From the NCBI RefSeq assembly GCF_019599185.1, contig NZ_JAIEUL010000001.1:248001-312000 (forward strand): a stretch of DNA of 64,000 nt. Direction: 5' to 3'. The notes under the pieces were generated by a model. The model saw only the letters and a list, made by a program, of their open reading frames with translations. It searched no databases and was not told where the DNA came from. The position numbers and the translations under genes were made by a program. The DNA is from Cryobacterium inferilacus (GTDB lineage Bacteria > Actinomycetota > Actinomycetes > Actinomycetales > Microbacteriaceae). Shown in pieces: positions 44,525 through 59,038 of the stretch. The stretch's first letter is position 1; each line of letters starts with the position of its first letter.

Positions 44525-44592
44525 CAACTGTTTCCGGTGCGGACAACTGCACCCGGTGTGCCGGGACCATTTGCCCGCATCGGGAACAATTG
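44525..44592. repeat. Dispersed palindrome family B, copy 3
   Basis: Imperfect inverted repeat, caactgtttccggtgcgg against the complement of ccgcatcgggaacaattg, around a GC-rich centre with gtgcc and accattt elements as in copies 1 and 2. It lies between the DUF1023 gene start and the ligA stop. Confidence 0.7.
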
Positions 44593-44610
44593 CGGCCGAG
44601 GAACCCGGGT

Positions 44611-48073
<3,463 letters not shown>

Positions 48074-48076
48074 TGG

Positions 48077-49285
48077 TTAAGTGTACGCACGCGGCGCCGA
48101 GTCGGCCATTCCTGCGCCGATCGCCTGCGCCCAGGCCGTCGGCAATGCCCTGAGCAGAGCATCGACGTCGGCGTGCGTTGAGGTGCGACCCAGTGTGATC
48201 CGCAGTGCGCTGCGGGCCTCGGCCTCTGTGCGGCCCATGGCGCGCAGCACGTGCGACGGCTCGGGAATGCCGGCCTGGCAGGCCGACCCGGTCGACACCG
48301 ACACACCGGCCACATCGAGCAGGAACAATAGCGAGTCGCCCTCGCAGCCGGGGAAGGTGAAGTGGGCGTTGCCGGGCAGCCGGCCGGCGGGGTCGGGATC
48401 CCCGTTGTACACGGCAGAGGGCACGGCGTCCCGCACCCCGGCGATCACGGTGTCGCGGAGCACCCGTAGGCGCCGGTTCTCGCCGGGCAGCTCGGCGGTC
48501 ATGGCCGTGGCCGCCACGGCGAACGACACCGCGGCCGCCACATCCTGGGTGCCGCTGCGCACCTGTCGCTGCTGGCCGCCGCCGTGGATCAGCGGCACCA
48601 CCGCGGCCGTGCGGGACAGCACCAGGGCGCCGATGCCGACGGGCCCGCCGATCTTGTGCGCCGAGATGCTGAGCGCCGAGACTCCCTGGGCGTGCAGGGC
48701 GGCGAAGTCGATGGGCAGGTGACCGTAGGCGGAGATGGCGTCGACATGTACGGGGATGCCGTGGGCCGCGGCGAGCGCCGCGACCTGTTCGACGGGCTGC
48801 ACGGTACCGACCTCGTTATTGGCGGCGAGCAGGGTGACCAGGGCCACATCCGCGGGATTCGATTCGATGGCAGCGGCGAGCGCGGCGAGGTCGATGCGAC
48901 CCAGGGCGTCCAGCGGGATCCACTGCACGATCGCCCCTTCCCGCTGGGCGAGCCATTCCACGGTGTCGACGGTGGCGTGATGCTCTCCGCCTGGCACGAG
49001 GATTCGGGTGCGCGGTGCGCGAGCCCAGTACAGCCCCTTGATGCCCAGATTGACCGCCTCTGTGCCGCCGCCGGTGAAGACGACCTCGATGGGGTCGCAT
49101 CCCACGCTCGCGGCGACCCGCTCGCGGGCCTCCTCGAGCATCCGTTTGGCGTTCTGGCCCTGACTGTGAATGGATGCGGGGTTGCCGACGACGGTCATCG
49201 CCTCGGCGTATGCGGTGATGGCGGCCGGCAGCATGGGCGCCGTCGCCGCGTGGTCGAGGTACGCGTGGTCGAACTGCACGGACAT
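48077..49285 (-). CDS. Cysteine desulfurase (IscS/NifS-like)
   Basis: PLP enzyme that takes sulfur from L-cysteine for tRNA thiolation. 402 residues: N-terminal YLDHAATAPML, PLP Lys in SISAHKIGGPVGIG and the persulfide Cys in STGSACQAGIPEPSH. Being first in an operon with mnmA, it most likely serves 2-thiouridine synthesis rather than general Fe-S assembly. Good AGGAGG ribosome site. Confidence 0.93.
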   Translation of the reverse strand: MSVQFDHAYLDHAATAPMLPAAITAYAEAMTVVGNPASIHSQGQNAKRMLEEARERVAASVGCDPIEVVFTGGGTEAVNLGIKGLYWARAPRTRILVPGGEHHATVDTVEWLAQREGAIVQWIPLDALGRIDLAALAAAIESNPADVALVTLLAANNEVGTVQPVEQVAALAAAHGIPVHVDAISAYGHLPIDFAALHAQGVSALSISAHKIGGPVGIGALVLSRTAAVVPLIHGGGQQRQVRSGTQDVAAAVSFAVAATAMTAELPGENRRLRVLRDTVIAGVRDAVPSAVYNGDPDPAGRLPGNAHFTFPGCEGDSLLFLLDVAGVSVSTGSACQAGIPEPSHVLRAMGRTEAEARSALRITLGRTSTHADVDALLRALPTAWAQAIGAGMADSAPRAYT

Positions 49286-49363
49286 GTGCCCGCCTCCTGA
49301 GCTGGTCGCGGCCGCCGTCTGCTGGCCGACGCGGACTGGTCGTTATACACCTTCCGCACTCAT

Positions 49364-49369
49364 TACTCT
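49364..49369 (+). promoter_or_regulatory. -10 box for glgX, leaderless
   Basis: TACTCT ends seven bases before the ATG at 49377. Confidence 0.45.
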
Positions 49370-49376
49370 AGATCTC

Positions 49377-51434
49377 ATGACTCCTGCCGACACCCTCCGC
49401 AACCTGGGCGTCCGCGCTACGAGCAACGGCGGCGAACTCCGCGTCTGGTCCGAGCACGCCGAGGCCATCGAACTGTGCATCTTCGATCACACCGACCCGA
49501 ATTGGATCGTGCGCACCGTGCCGATGGTGCGTGACAGCCACAACGTCTGGGTCGGCCGTTCCCGCACTCTCACCGCCGGGCGCCGGTACGGCATCCGGGT
49601 GTCAGGTCCCGCCGGTCCCACGCATTCCTTCCACCCGGAGAAGACCCTGGTCGACCCGTACGCGCGCGGTCTGGCCAGGGTTGGCCCAGACCAGTGGCAG
49701 TCCACCATGGTCGACGGCGACTTCGACTGGGCGGGCGCGGTCAAGCCGAACACCCCGATGGACCACACCGTGGTCTACGAGGCGCACGTGCGCGGGCTCA
49801 CCAAGCTCAGCCCGGCGATGCCCGTCGAACTCCGCGGCACCTACGCCGGGCTCGCGCACGAGAGCACCATCGCCTACCTCAAGAACCTCGGCGTGACGGC
49901 GATCGAACTGTTGCCCGTGCAGTCGTTCGTCTCCGAACAGCGCCTGATCAAGCAGGGCCTGTCCAACTACTGGGGCTACAACACCTTCAACTTCTTCACC
50001 CCGCACGCCGACTACGCCACCCAGGCCGCCCAGTCGGAGGGGCCGGAGGCGGTGCTGCGCGAATTCAAGGGCATGGTCAAGCTGCTGCACGAGGCCGGGC
50101 TCGAGGTCATCCTCGACGTCGTCTACAACCACACCGCCGAGGAGGGCCCGGCCGGCCCGGTGACGAGCCTGCGCGGCATCGACAACGCCACCTACTACCG
50201 GCAGAACGCCGCTGGCCACTACATCGACGTCACCGGCTGCGGCAACACGGTCAACTTCGGTCACGAGGTGCCGATCCGGCTGGTGCTCGACTCCCTGCGC
50301 TACTGGGCCAACGACCTGCAGATCGACGGCTTCCGGTTCGACCTGGCCGCGACCCTCGGCCGGAACGGTGACGTGCACTACACGCCGGACCACCCGCTGC
50401 TCACCGCCATCAGGGACGACCCTGACCTGGCCGGGGTGAAGCTCATCGCCGAACCGTGGGATGTGGGCATGGGCGGCTGGCAGACCGGCAACTTCCCCAC
50501 CGGCTGGACGGAGTGGAACGACCGTTACCGCGACCGGATGCGGTCCTTCTGGCTCACCGACGTCGCCGCCGTGCGCAACCATTCCACCTCCGACAGCGGC
50601 ATCGGCCGGTTCGCCTGCAGGCTGGCCGGCTCGGCCAACACCTTCTCGCTCGAGCGTGGCCCGCTGGCCTCCCTGAACTTCATCACCGCACACGACGGCT
50701 TCACCATGGCCGACCTCACCGCGTACAACGTCAAGCACAACGTGGGCAACGGCGAGGCCAACCGGGACGGCACCGACGGGAACAACTCGTTCAACCACGG
50801 CGTCGAGGGCCCCACCCGCGACACCACGGTTCTGCGCACCCGCCGCCGGGCGATGCGCAACCTGCTGGGCACGCTGCTGCTCTCCGCCGGCGTGCCGATG
50901 CTCACCGCCGGTGACGAATTCGGTCGCAGTCAGCGTGGCAACAACAACGCCTACTGCCACGACAGCGAGCTCACCTGGCTGTATTGGGACTTCGACGACT
51001 GGCAGCAGGACCTGCACCGGGTCACCCGGCAGCTGTTGGCCCTGCGCCGGGAGAACCCGGCCCTGCGCCCGGTGCGGTTCGGCCGCCCGGGTCAGACCAC
51101 CCCCAGCGCCAGCCAGATGGACTGGTATAACGCCGCCGGGGCGTCGATGTCTGAGACCGACTGGAACTCCCCCAGGGAACGCACCCTGCAGTACCTGGCG
51201 GCGAGCACCCCGGAGCACGAGGCGTTCAACCGCATCCTGCTGATCGTGCACGGCCTGGAGACCCCCGTCGACGTGACCCTGCCGTTGCACGCGGGTGTCT
51301 CCGGCTACACGGTGCTCTGGGACTCCAGCCACGACGACATCCGTGAGGTGCAGAACAAGTACGCCCCCGGCGATCGCCTGCGCATGCACGAAACGTCGAT
51401 GCTGCTGCTGCGGGCCGACGAAGCCCGCCCATGA
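49377..51434 (+). CDS. glgX: Glycogen debranching enzyme
   Basis: Hydrolyses alpha-1,6 branches of phosphorylase-trimmed glycogen. 685 residues: N-terminal CBM48 domain, then GH13_11 barrel with the nucleophile Asp in [13 protein letters not shown], the acid Glu in [13 protein letters not shown] and the transition-state Asp in [12 protein letters not shown]. Start at 49377 ([11 protein letters not shown]) is chosen over a longer upstream frame; a -10 box is seven bases before it. Its stop overlaps ybaK by four bases. Confidence 0.94.
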   Translation: MTPADTLRNLGVRATSNGGELRVWSEHAEAIELCIFDHTDPNWIVRTVPMVRDSHNVWVGRSRTLTAGRRYGIRVSGPAGPTHSFHPEKTLVDPYARGLARVGPDQWQSTMVDGDFDWAGAVKPNTPMDHTVVYEAHVRGLTKLSPAMPVELRGTYAGLAHESTIAYLKNLGVTAIELLPVQSFVSEQRLIKQGLSNYWGYNTFNFFTPHADYATQAAQSEGPEAVLREFKGMVKLLHEAGLEVILDVVYNHTAEEGPAGPVTSLRGIDNATYYRQNAAGHYIDVTGCGNTVNFGHEVPIRLVLDSLRYWANDLQIDGFRFDLAATLGRNGDVHYTPDHPLLTAIRDDPDLAGVKLIAEPWDVGMGGWQTGNFPTGWTEWNDRYRDRMRSFWLTDVAAVRNHSTSDSGIGRFACRLAGSANTFSLERGPLASLNFITAHDGFTMADLTAYNVKHNVGNGEANRDGTDGNNSFNHGVEGPTRDTTVLRTRRRAMRNLLGTLLLSAGVPMLTAGDEFGRSQRGNNNAYCHDSELTWLYWDFDDWQQDLHRVTRQLLALRRENPALRPVRFGRPGQTTPSASQMDWYNAAGASMSETDWNSPRERTLQYLAASTPEHEAFNRILLIVHGLETPVDVTLPLHAGVSGYTVLWDSSHDDIREVQNKYAPGDRLRMHETSMLLLRADEARP

Positions 51435-51934
51435 CCAAACCGGATGCCGGCGGCACGCCCGCCACGCTGGCGCTGCAACACGCGGGCATCCGTTTCACCG
51501 CGCACCACTACGCGCACGACGCCGGCCCGGGGAGCGGGCCGGCGGGCTACGGCCTCGAGGCCGCCGACAAGCTCGGTCTCGACCCCGAGCGAGTGTTCAA
51601 GACGCTGCTCGCCGACGCCGACGGCAGCTTGGTCGTGGCCGTGGTGCCGGTCTCCGGCAAGCTTGACCTCAAGGCCCTGGCCGCGGCCGTCGGAGCCAAG
51701 AAGGCCGTCATGGCCGACCCCGTTCTCGCCCAACGGAAGACCGGCTACGTTCTCGGCGGCATCAGCCCGATCGGCCAGAAGACCAGTCATCCGACCGTGC
51801 TCGATGAGACCGTCGAGCTGTTCGACACGGTCTTCGTCTCCGGCGGTCGCCGCGGTTTCGACATCGAGCTCTCCCCCGCCGACCTGATCATCGTCACCGG
51901 CGCCACGATCGCCGCCATCGCTCGGGACCGTTAG
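51431..51934 (+). CDS. ybaK: Cys-tRNA(Pro) deacylase YbaK
   Basis: Editing-domain protein that clears cysteine mischarged on tRNA(Pro). 167 residues: LALQHAGIRFTAHHYAHD at the start, then LGLDPERVFKTLLADAD and KAVMADPVLAQRKTGYVLGGISPIG with the YbaK nucleic-acid-type Lys region. Translationally coupled to glgX by an ATGA overlap, although the two functions are unrelated. Converges with glgP, with a hairpin between them. Confidence 0.92.
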   Translation: MTKPDAGGTPATLALQHAGIRFTAHHYAHDAGPGSGPAGYGLEAADKLGLDPERVFKTLLADADGSLVVAVVPVSGKLDLKALAAAVGAKKAVMADPVLAQRKTGYVLGGISPIGQKTSHPTVLDETVELFDTVFVSGGRRGFDIELSPADLIIVTGATIAAIARDR

Positions 51935-51962
51935 TCCGGCCGGACAACTAGTCCGACCGGAC
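51934..51962. terminator. Hairpin between ybaK and glgP, candidate terminator
   Basis: Arms gtccggccggac (51934-51945) and gtccgaccggac (51951-51962) pair with one G-T and flank a 5-base loop. The left arm starts in the ybaK stop codon. No T-run, so termination would need to be Rho-assisted; it separates the two convergent genes. Confidence 0.45.
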
Positions 51963-51973
51963 CTCTGGGCCGG

Positions 51974-54562
51974 TCAGCTCGCGACGGCGACGAGTCCCAT
52001 CTCGGCGGGGCTGGCCAGCAGGGCGTGCCGCGGCACCACCCGCACCGTGTAACCGAACCCGCCGGACCGGTCGAGTTTCACGGCGCCGGTGAACAGCGTC
52101 GGCGCACCGTGCACCACGGTTTCCGGCGCATCCTGGCTGATGGTGTCGTCGATGGGATCGAGGGCCTGGGTGCTGACCTCGGTCAGGTCGTCTCCGCCGC
52201 GGCTGCGGCCGTACACGACCTGCACCGTCACGTCCTCTGGGGCCAGGCCGTTCAGCTGCACGTGCGCGCGCAGGCGCAGCTCGTCGCCCACCTGCGGAAC
52301 CGGCGCGACCCCGCCGGATTCGACATGCTCGACGGCGACGCCTGGCCAGGCGCTCGTGATCCGAGACTTCCAGGCCGCGAGCTCACGAGCCCCGCGGTAA
52401 TTGTTGGCCGACAGCCGCGCCTCTGACGCCCCGGCGGGCCGGTACAGCGTCTCTACGTACTCGCGTACCATCCGGCCGGCGTTCAGCTCGGGCGACAGCC
52501 CGGCCAGGGTGTGGCGGATGTTGGCGACCCAGCGTTCGGGTACGCCGTCGTGGTTGCGCTCGTAGAACGGCGGCGCCACCTGGTGTTCGATGAGTTCGTA
52601 GAGAGCGTCGGCCTCGAGCCGGTCACGCTCGGCGCCGTTGGTGCTCGCGTCGGCCGACGGGATCGCCCAGCCGTTCTGGCCGTCGAAGTACTCCGGCCAC
52701 CAGCCGTCCAGGATCGACAGGTTGAGGGCACCGTTGAGGGCCGCCTTCATGCCGGACGTGCCGCAGGCCTCGAGCGGGCGCAGCGGGTTGTTCAGCCACA
52801 CATCGGTGCCGGGGTACATCAACTGGGCCATGCCGATGTTGTAGTCGGGCAGGAACGCGATCCGGGTGCGCAGCTCGGGGTCGGCGGCGAACTGCACGAT
52901 CCGTTGGATCAGCCGTTTGCCCTCCTCGTCGGCGGGGTGGGACTTGCCGGCGATGACGATCTGCACCGGGTGCTCAGGGTGCAGCAGCAGGGCACGCAAC
53001 CGTTCGGGGTCGTGCAGCATCAGGGTCAGGCGTTTGTAGGTGGGCACCCGGCGGGCGAAACCGATGGTGAGCACGTTGGGGTCGAAGACCTGGTTGATCC
53101 AGGCCGGCACCAGGCCGCCCGGGTTCTGCACCAGCCAGGCCGCGGCAAGCCGGCGACGGGCGTCCTCGACGAACTGACGGCGCATGTCACCGCGCACCTG
53201 CCAGAGATCCTGGTCACTGACGGATGGCGACGCCCAGTCCGCGGTGGAGGTGTCGCTGGTGCCCAGCCGGTTCTCGGCGAGCGCCTTGAGCGCCGGGTCG
53301 GTCCAGGTGGGCGCGTGCACCCCGTTGGTGATCGAGGTGATCGGCACCTCACTGGCGTCGAAGCCCGGCCACAGGCCGCTGAACATCCGCCGGCTCACCT
53401 CACCGTGCAGCTTGGAGACGCCGTTGGCGTGCTGGCCCAGCCGCAGCCCCATGACGGCCATGTTGAAGACGTCAGGCGACCCGCCCGGATAGGTCTCCGC
53501 GCCGAGGCCGAGCAGGTCGTCAACGGCCACACCGGGCAGCAGGTCGGTTTCGAAGTAGCGACGCACGAGGGCGGTCTCGAACCTGTCGATGCCAGCGGCG
53601 ACCGGGGTGTGGGTGGTGAAGACGGTTCCGGCGCGGGCCACCTGCAGCGCCTCGGCGAAACTCAGGCCCTCCCCGATCAGGCTGGAGATGCGCTCCAGTC
53701 CGAGGAAGCCGGCGTGTCCCTCGTTGGTGTGGAACACCTCGGGCTCCGCACGTCCATTGAGGTTGCTCCACAGGCGCACGGCGCGGGCGCCGCCGATGCC
53801 CAGAAGCAGCTCCTGCAGTAGGCGGTGTTCCCCGCCGCCGCCGTACAGCCGGTCGGTGACCTGGCGCAGTTCGTCGGTGTTCTCAGGGATGTCGGTGTCG
53901 AGCAGCAGCAGGCGGATGCGGCCGACCTTGGCCTCCCACACGCGGGCGTGCAGGGTCCGGTCGTCCGGCAGAGCGAGGGACACCTGCACCGGCGATCCAT
54001 CCGCTCGGCGCAGCACCGACAGCGGCAGGCCGTCCGGGTCGAGCAGCGGGTAGCTCTCCAGCTGCCAGCCGTCGGTGGAGATGGCCTGGCTGAAGTAGCC
54101 GGCCTTGTAGAACAGGCCAACACCCACCAGGGGCACGCCCAGGTCGGAGGCGCTCTTGAGGTGGTCGCCGGCCAGGATCCCCAGACCCCCCGAATATTGC
54201 GGCAGGGCGGCGGCGATACCGAATTCCGGTGAGAAGTAGGCGATCGACTCTGGCTTGTCGCCCTCGAGTCCCTGGTACCAGCGCGGCTCGCCCAGGTAGG
54301 CCCGCAGGTCGTCGCGCACCACATTCACACCGGCGACGTAGTCGTGGTCGTCGGCGAGTTCGGCCAGCCGGGCCGGGTCCACGGCGCCGAGCAGCGCGAC
54401 CGGGTCGGTGCCGATGCGTCGCCACAGCTCAGGGGCGATGTGCTCGAAGAGCTGCCGGGTCGGCTCGTGCCACGACCAGCGCAGATTGCCGGCCAACTCA
54501 TCGAGCGCGGCGAGCGACTCGGGCAGGACGGCGCGGACGGTAAATTTACGGATGGCCTTCAC
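51974..54562 (-). CDS. glgP: Alpha-glucan (glycogen) phosphorylase
   Basis: PLP-dependent phosphorolysis of alpha-1,4 glucan to glucose 1-phosphate. 862 residues in the actinobacterial class with the N-terminal DUF3417 domain (LPESLAALDELAGNLRWSW). PLP Lys is in EACGTSGMKAALNGALNL; glucan-binding SITNGVHAPTW. GTG start at 54562 with GAGG just ahead; the upstream frame is rejected. Divergent from glgE with 93 bases between the starts. Confidence 0.93.
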   Translation of the reverse strand: MKAIRKFTVRAVLPESLAALDELAGNLRWSWHEPTRQLFEHIAPELWRRIGTDPVALLGAVDPARLAELADDHDYVAGVNVVRDDLRAYLGEPRWYQGLEGDKPESIAYFSPEFGIAAALPQYSGGLGILAGDHLKSASDLGVPLVGVGLFYKAGYFSQAISTDGWQLESYPLLDPDGLPLSVLRRADGSPVQVSLALPDDRTLHARVWEAKVGRIRLLLLDTDIPENTDELRQVTDRLYGGGGEHRLLQELLLGIGGARAVRLWSNLNGRAEPEVFHTNEGHAGFLGLERISSLIGEGLSFAEALQVARAGTVFTTHTPVAAGIDRFETALVRRYFETDLLPGVAVDDLLGLGAETYPGGSPDVFNMAVMGLRLGQHANGVSKLHGEVSRRMFSGLWPGFDASEVPITSITNGVHAPTWTDPALKALAENRLGTSDTSTADWASPSVSDQDLWQVRGDMRRQFVEDARRRLAAAWLVQNPGGLVPAWINQVFDPNVLTIGFARRVPTYKRLTLMLHDPERLRALLLHPEHPVQIVIAGKSHPADEEGKRLIQRIVQFAADPELRTRIAFLPDYNIGMAQLMYPGTDVWLNNPLRPLEACGTSGMKAALNGALNLSILDGWWPEYFDGQNGWAIPSADASTNGAERDRLEADALYELIEHQVAPPFYERNHDGVPERWVANIRHTLAGLSPELNAGRMVREYVETLYRPAGASEARLSANNYRGARELAAWKSRITSAWPGVAVEHVESGGVAPVPQVGDELRLRAHVQLNGLAPEDVTVQVVYGRSRGGDDLTEVSTQALDPIDDTISQDAPETVVHGAPTLFTGAVKLDRSGGFGYTVRVVPRHALLASPAEMGLVAVAS

Positions 54563-54643
54563 GATCCTCACCTTACGGGCGGGACGTGCCCATCGGGTAA
54601 CGAACCCGGCGTGTAGCCACACCGATTCGGCCCCCGTTCGCGC

Positions 54644-54649
54644 TACGGT
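54644..54649 (+). promoter_or_regulatory. -10 box for glgE, leaderless
   Basis: TACGGT ends six bases before the GTG at 54656. Confidence 0.4.
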
Positions 54650-54655
54650 CGTTGT

Positions 54656-56746
54656 GTGGCTAAGACAGCGAAACGAACCGGTACCGCCCCCTCAACGCCG
54701 AGCCCGGCAGATGTCCCGACCAAAGTCGGTCGCATCCCGGTGCTCGACCTCTCCCCTCAGCTCAACGACAACCTCTGGCCCGCGAAGGCGTTCGCCGGCG
54801 AAGTTGTTCCGTTCGGCGCCACCGCGTTCCGGGAGGGGCATGACGCCATCGGCGTCACGCTGTACCTCACCGCGCCGGACGGCACGACGACGCAGCATCC
54901 GATGCGGCTCACCGTGCCGGGCACGGACCGGTACGAGACGCTGGTGCGCCTGGACGCCCAGGGTTCCTACACCTACCGGGTGCGCGGCTACGGGGATGAC
55001 TTCGCCACCTGGGTGCACACCGCCCTGATCAAAATCCCCGCCGGCATCGACGTCGACCTCACCTTCCTGATCGGCTCGACCCTGTTCGCGGCCGCCGGCA
55101 AGGACCTCACCCGGCCGATCGTGCAGCGCCGGTTGTTCGCCGCGGCCGCTAAGACCCTGGCCAACAAGAGGCTCCCCCTGGAGACCAGGCTGGCCGTGGT
55201 CACCGACCCCGCCATCACCGCCGCCGCTGCCTCGCACCCGCTGGCCAGCGTCGACTCCTTCTCAGCCGAGCGCACCGTCAGGGTCGAACGCACCCGCGCC
55301 GGCGTCGGCTCCTGGTATGAATTCTTCCCCCGCTCGGAGGGCGCAGTGCCGCTGGGTGACGGCCGCTGGCAGAGCGGAACGTTCCGCACCGCGGCCGCGC
55401 GCCTGCCCGCCGTGGCCGCCATGGGCTTCGATGTGCTCTACCTGCCGCCGATCCACCCCATCGGCCGGGCGTTCCGCAAGGGCCCGAACAACACCCTCGA
55501 CGCCGGCGAGAACGACCCGGGCTCGCCCTGGGCGATCGGTTCCGCGGCCGGCGGTCACGACGCCATCCACCCCGACCTCGGCACCATCGACGATTTCCGG
55601 TTCTTCCTCGATGCCGCGAACACCGCCGGGCTCGAGGTCGCCATCGACCTGGCCCTGCAGGCGTCCCCCGACCACCCCTGGGTGAAAGAGCACCCCGAGT
55701 GGTTCACGACGCTGCCCGACGGCACCATCGCGTACGCGGAGAACCCGCCGAAGAAGTACCAGGACATCTACCCGATCAACTTCGACAACGACCCGGCAGG
55801 CATCCGTGCCGAGGTGCTACGCCTGGTGCGCTACTGGATCGGCGTCGGTGTGAAGATCTTCCGGGTCGACAACCCGCACACCAAACCGCTGGACTTCTGG
55901 GAGTGGCTGATCGGCACGATCAACCGCGAATCGCCGGACGTCGTGTTCCTCGCCGAGGCGTTCACCCGCCCCGCCCTGCTGCAGGGTCTGGCCAAGGTCG
56001 GTTTCCAGCAGTCGTACACGTACTTCACCTGGCGCAACACCAAGGAGGAGCTGGAGGAGTTCTTCGACGGCCTCGCCCACGACACGGCCGACTTCCTGCG
56101 TCCCAACCTGTTCGTCAACACCCCGGACATCCTCTCGGAGTACCTGCAGTTCGGCGGTCCGGCCGCGTTCAAGATCCGTGCGGCCCTCGCCGCCACTGCG
56201 GCACCCACCTGGGGCGTCTACGCCGGCTTCGAACTCTACGAGAGCGTCGCCCGCCCCGGCGCCGAAGAGAACATCGACAACGAGAAGTACGAGTACCGCC
56301 CCCGTGACTACGCCAAGGCGGAGGCGCTGGGCAGGTCGCTCTCGCCGTTCCTGGCGCAATTGGGCCGCATCCGTGCAGCGCACCCCGCGCTGCGACAACT
56401 GCGCAACCTCGATATCCACTCCAGCGACGACGATTCGATCCTCGTCTACAGCAAGTACCTCGCCGGTGAATTCACCGACGATGGTCGAACGGATGCCCTG
56501 ATCGTCGTCGCCAACGTCGACCCGCACTCCGTGCGCGAGACCGTCGTGCACCTCGATGTCACCCGGTTCGGCCTGACCCCCGGGTCCACCTTCGAGGTCG
56601 AAGACCTCATCACCGGCGCCGTCTGGACCTGGTCTGCGGATAACTTCGTGCGCCTCGACGCCTTCACCGAACCCGTCCACATCCTGCATGTCAGGAACGC
56701 GCACGGCCAGCAGCACGCTTCGAACCAGTTGGGATCGGCACTATGA
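54656..56746 (+). CDS. glgE: Alpha-1,4-glucan:maltose-1-phosphate maltosyltransferase
   Basis: Transfers maltose from maltose 1-phosphate to growing alpha-glucan. 696 residues, GH13_3. Nucleophile Asp in [19 protein letters not shown] and acid Glu in [34 protein letters not shown] is a family hallmark. Needs TreS/Pep2 or GlgC/GlgM to supply maltose 1-phosphate; these are not in the window. GTG start right after a -10 box. Overlaps glgB by four bases. Confidence 0.95.
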   Translation: MAKTAKRTGTAPSTPSPADVPTKVGRIPVLDLSPQLNDNLWPAKAFAGEVVPFGATAFREGHDAIGVTLYLTAPDGTTTQHPMRLTVPGTDRYETLVRLDAQGSYTYRVRGYGDDFATWVHTALIKIPAGIDVDLTFLIGSTLFAAAGKDLTRPIVQRRLFAAAAKTLANKRLPLETRLAVVTDPAITAAAASHPLASVDSFSAERTVRVERTRAGVGSWYEFFPRSEGAVPLGDGRWQSGTFRTAAARLPAVAAMGFDVLYLPPIHPIGRAFRKGPNNTLDAGENDPGSPWAIGSAAGGHDAIHPDLGTIDDFRFFLDAANTAGLEVAIDLALQASPDHPWVKEHPEWFTTLPDGTIAYAENPPKKYQDIYPINFDNDPAGIRAEVLRLVRYWIGVGVKIFRVDNPHTKPLDFWEWLIGTINRESPDVVFLAEAFTRPALLQGLAKVGFQQSYTYFTWRNTKEELEEFFDGLAHDTADFLRPNLFVNTPDILSEYLQFGGPAAFKIRAALAATAAPTWGVYAGFELYESVARPGAEENIDNEKYEYRPRDYAKAEALGRSLSPFLAQLGRIRAAHPALRQLRNLDIHSSDDDSILVYSKYLAGEFTDDGRTDALIVVANVDPHSVRETVVHLDVTRFGLTPGSTFEVEDLITGAVWTWSADNFVRLDAFTEPVHILHVRNAHGQQHASNQLGSAL

Positions 56747-58959
56747 AACACGCCTCCGGCCGCCCCGCCGACGAACTGCCGGTGATCTCCGCGCACATCC
56801 TGGAGACCGTCTCGGTCGGGTCGTACTACAACCCGCACGAGGTTCTCGGCCAGCACCTGCTCAACCTGGGCAACGTCGGCGACCCGCTCACGGTCATCCG
56901 GACGCTGCGCCCGCTGTCCAGCGAGGTTGTCGCGCAGCTCTCCTCCGGTGCCCGCATCGAGCTGTCCCACCTCGGCTACGGCATCTGGCAGGGCGTCAGC
57001 ACGGTCGGGCCGCAGGACTACGAGATCGAAGCCCACTACGAGGGCGGCCCCGCCTGGATCAGTGACGACCCGTACCGGTACACGCCCACCCTCGGTGAGC
57101 TCGACCTGCACCTGATCGGCGAGGGCCGACACGAACGCCTGTGGGATGTGCTCGGCGCCCACGTGCGCACCGTCACCGGGGTCACCAAGACCGTCAGTGG
57201 AACATCCTTCTCGGTCTGGGCGCCGCACGCCCGTGCCGTGCGGATCATCGGCGACTTCAACGGCTGGTACGGCGTACTGCACTCGATGCGCAACATGGGC
57301 AGCACCGGCGTGTGGGAGCTGTTCGTGCCCGGCCTGGCCGCGGGCTCCAACTACAAGTTCGAGATCCTCACCCAGGCCGGTGAGTGGATCCAGAAGGCCG
57401 ACCCCATGGCCAGGTACACCGAGATCCCGCCGCTGACCGCCTCGGTCGTGGGCGAAACCTCGTACACCTGGGATGACGGCGACTGGCTGGCCACGCGCAG
57501 CGCCACCGACCCGCACGATCAGGCGATGAGCATCTACGAGATGCACGTCGGATCCTGGCGCCCAGGGCTCGGCTACCGGGCCCTGGCCGATGAGCTGATC
57601 GGCTACCTCGAGGAACTCGCATACACCCACGTCGAGTTCATGCCGCTGTCCGAGCATCCGTTCGGCGGATCCTGGGGATACCAGGTCACCGGTTACTACG
57701 CCCCGACGAGCCGGTTCGGCCACCCAGACGATCTGCGCTACCTGATCGACCGGCTGCACCAGGCCGGCATCGGCGTGATCATGGACTGGGTGCCAGGCCA
57801 CTTCCCCAAGGACGAGTTCGCCCTGGCCCGGTTCGACGGTCAGGCACTGTACGAACACCCGGATCCGCGCCGCGGCGAGCAGATGGACTGGGGCACATAC
57901 GTCTTCGACTTCGGTCACATGCAGGTGCGCAACTTCCTCGTCGCCAACGCGCTGTACTGGCTCGAAGAATTCCACATCGACGCCCTCCGGGTGGACGCGG
58001 TCGCGTCCATGCTGTACCTGGACTACTCGCGTAAGGACGGTGAGTGGGAGCCGAACAAGTTCGGCGGCCGGGAGAACCTCGAGGCGATCAGCCTGCTGCA
58101 GGAGATCACCGCCACGGCCTACAAGCGCAACCCCGGCACGATCATGATCGCCGAGGAGTCCACCAACTGGCCAGGCGTGACCGCGGCCACCTCCGGCGGC
58201 GGCCTGGGCTTCGGGCTGAAGTGGAACATGGGCTGGATGCATGACTCGCTCGAGTACATGAGCGAAGACCCCATGAACCGGTCCTACCACCACAACGACA
58301 TCACCTTCTCGTTCGTCTACGCGTTCAGCGAGAACTTCCTGCTGCCGATCAGTCACGACGAGGTCGTGCACGGCAAGGGCTCGCTGGTCAACAAGATGCC
58401 CGGCGATTCCTGGCAGCAGCTGGCCAACGTGCGGGTGTACCTGGCCTTCATGTGGGCCCACCCTGGCAAGCAGCTCCTCTTCATGGGTTCGGAGTTCGGG
58501 CAGCGCTCCGAATGGAGCGAAGAGCGCGGACTGGACTGGTGGATCCTCGACCAGCCCGGCCACCGCGGCCTGTTCAACCTGGTGGGGCAGCTCAACCGGG
58601 TGTACCGCGACACGCCCAGCCTGTGGGCGCGCGACAACGACCCGGGCGGGTTCGAGCTGCTCGACGGCGGCGCAGCGGCCGAGAACGTGGTCAGCTTCGT
58701 GCGCTGGGACAACGATGGCACCCCGGTGGCCTGCCTGTTCAACTTCTCCGGCAGGCCGCACACGGGCTACCGGGTGGGCCTGCCCCAGGCCGGAGTCTGG
58801 GAGGAACTGCTCAACACCGACGCCGAGAACTTCGGCGGCTCAGGGGTGGGCAACCTCGGTGAGGTGCACGCCTTCGCCGAACCGTGGGCGGGCCGGCCCG
58901 CATCCGCTACCCTGACCCTGCCGCCGCTCGGGGCGCTCTGGTTGCGCCTGCGCCGCTAG
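56743..58959 (+). CDS. glgB: 1,4-alpha-glucan branching enzyme
   Basis: Makes alpha-1,6 branches in the glucan produced by GlgE. 738 residues: N1 domain and CBM48, GH13_9 barrel with Asp nucleophile in [17 protein letters not shown], acid Glu in [12 protein letters not shown] and Asp in [17 protein letters not shown] overlap with glgE ensures balanced synthesis. A strong hairpin 12 bases after its stop ends the unit. Confidence 0.96.
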   Translation: MKHASGRPADELPVISAHILETVSVGSYYNPHEVLGQHLLNLGNVGDPLTVIRTLRPLSSEVVAQLSSGARIELSHLGYGIWQGVSTVGPQDYEIEAHYEGGPAWISDDPYRYTPTLGELDLHLIGEGRHERLWDVLGAHVRTVTGVTKTVSGTSFSVWAPHARAVRIIGDFNGWYGVLHSMRNMGSTGVWELFVPGLAAGSNYKFEILTQAGEWIQKADPMARYTEIPPLTASVVGETSYTWDDGDWLATRSATDPHDQAMSIYEMHVGSWRPGLGYRALADELIGYLEELAYTHVEFMPLSEHPFGGSWGYQVTGYYAPTSRFGHPDDLRYLIDRLHQAGIGVIMDWVPGHFPKDEFALARFDGQALYEHPDPRRGEQMDWGTYVFDFGHMQVRNFLVANALYWLEEFHIDALRVDAVASMLYLDYSRKDGEWEPNKFGGRENLEAISLLQEITATAYKRNPGTIMIAEESTNWPGVTAATSGGGLGFGLKWNMGWMHDSLEYMSEDPMNRSYHHNDITFSFVYAFSENFLLPISHDEVVHGKGSLVNKMPGDSWQQLANVRVYLAFMWAHPGKQLLFMGSEFGQRSEWSEERGLDWWILDQPGHRGLFNLVGQLNRVYRDTPSLWARDNDPGGFELLDGGAAAENVVSFVRWDNDGTPVACLFNFSGRPHTGYRVGLPQAGVWEELLNTDAENFGGSGVGNLGEVHAFAEPWAGRPASATLTLPPLGALWLRLRR

Positions 58960-58970
58960 CCGCACACAGA

Positions 58971-59020
58971 AGCGCCCGTGTGGTCACCTCAGTTCACTGA
59001 GGTCACCACACGGGCGCTTT
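58971..59020. terminator. Strong bidirectional terminator between glgB and the YbbN-like gene
   Basis: A perfect 23-bp stem (58971-58993 with 58996-59018) and a 2-base loop, starting agcgcccgtg and ending cgggcgcttt, lies between two convergent genes. Confidence 0.9.
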
Positions 59021-59038
59021 CGCGTGACCCGGGCGGGA

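Noticed and set aside
49602-51389. 595-residue minus-strand open frame opposite glgX
   Set aside because: Antisense to GH13 motifs in glgX; Val/Gly/Glu-rich shadow.
56446-58761. 771-residue minus-strand open frame opposite glgB
   Set aside because: Antisense to glgB with all catalytic motifs on the plus strand; composition is that of a mirror frame.
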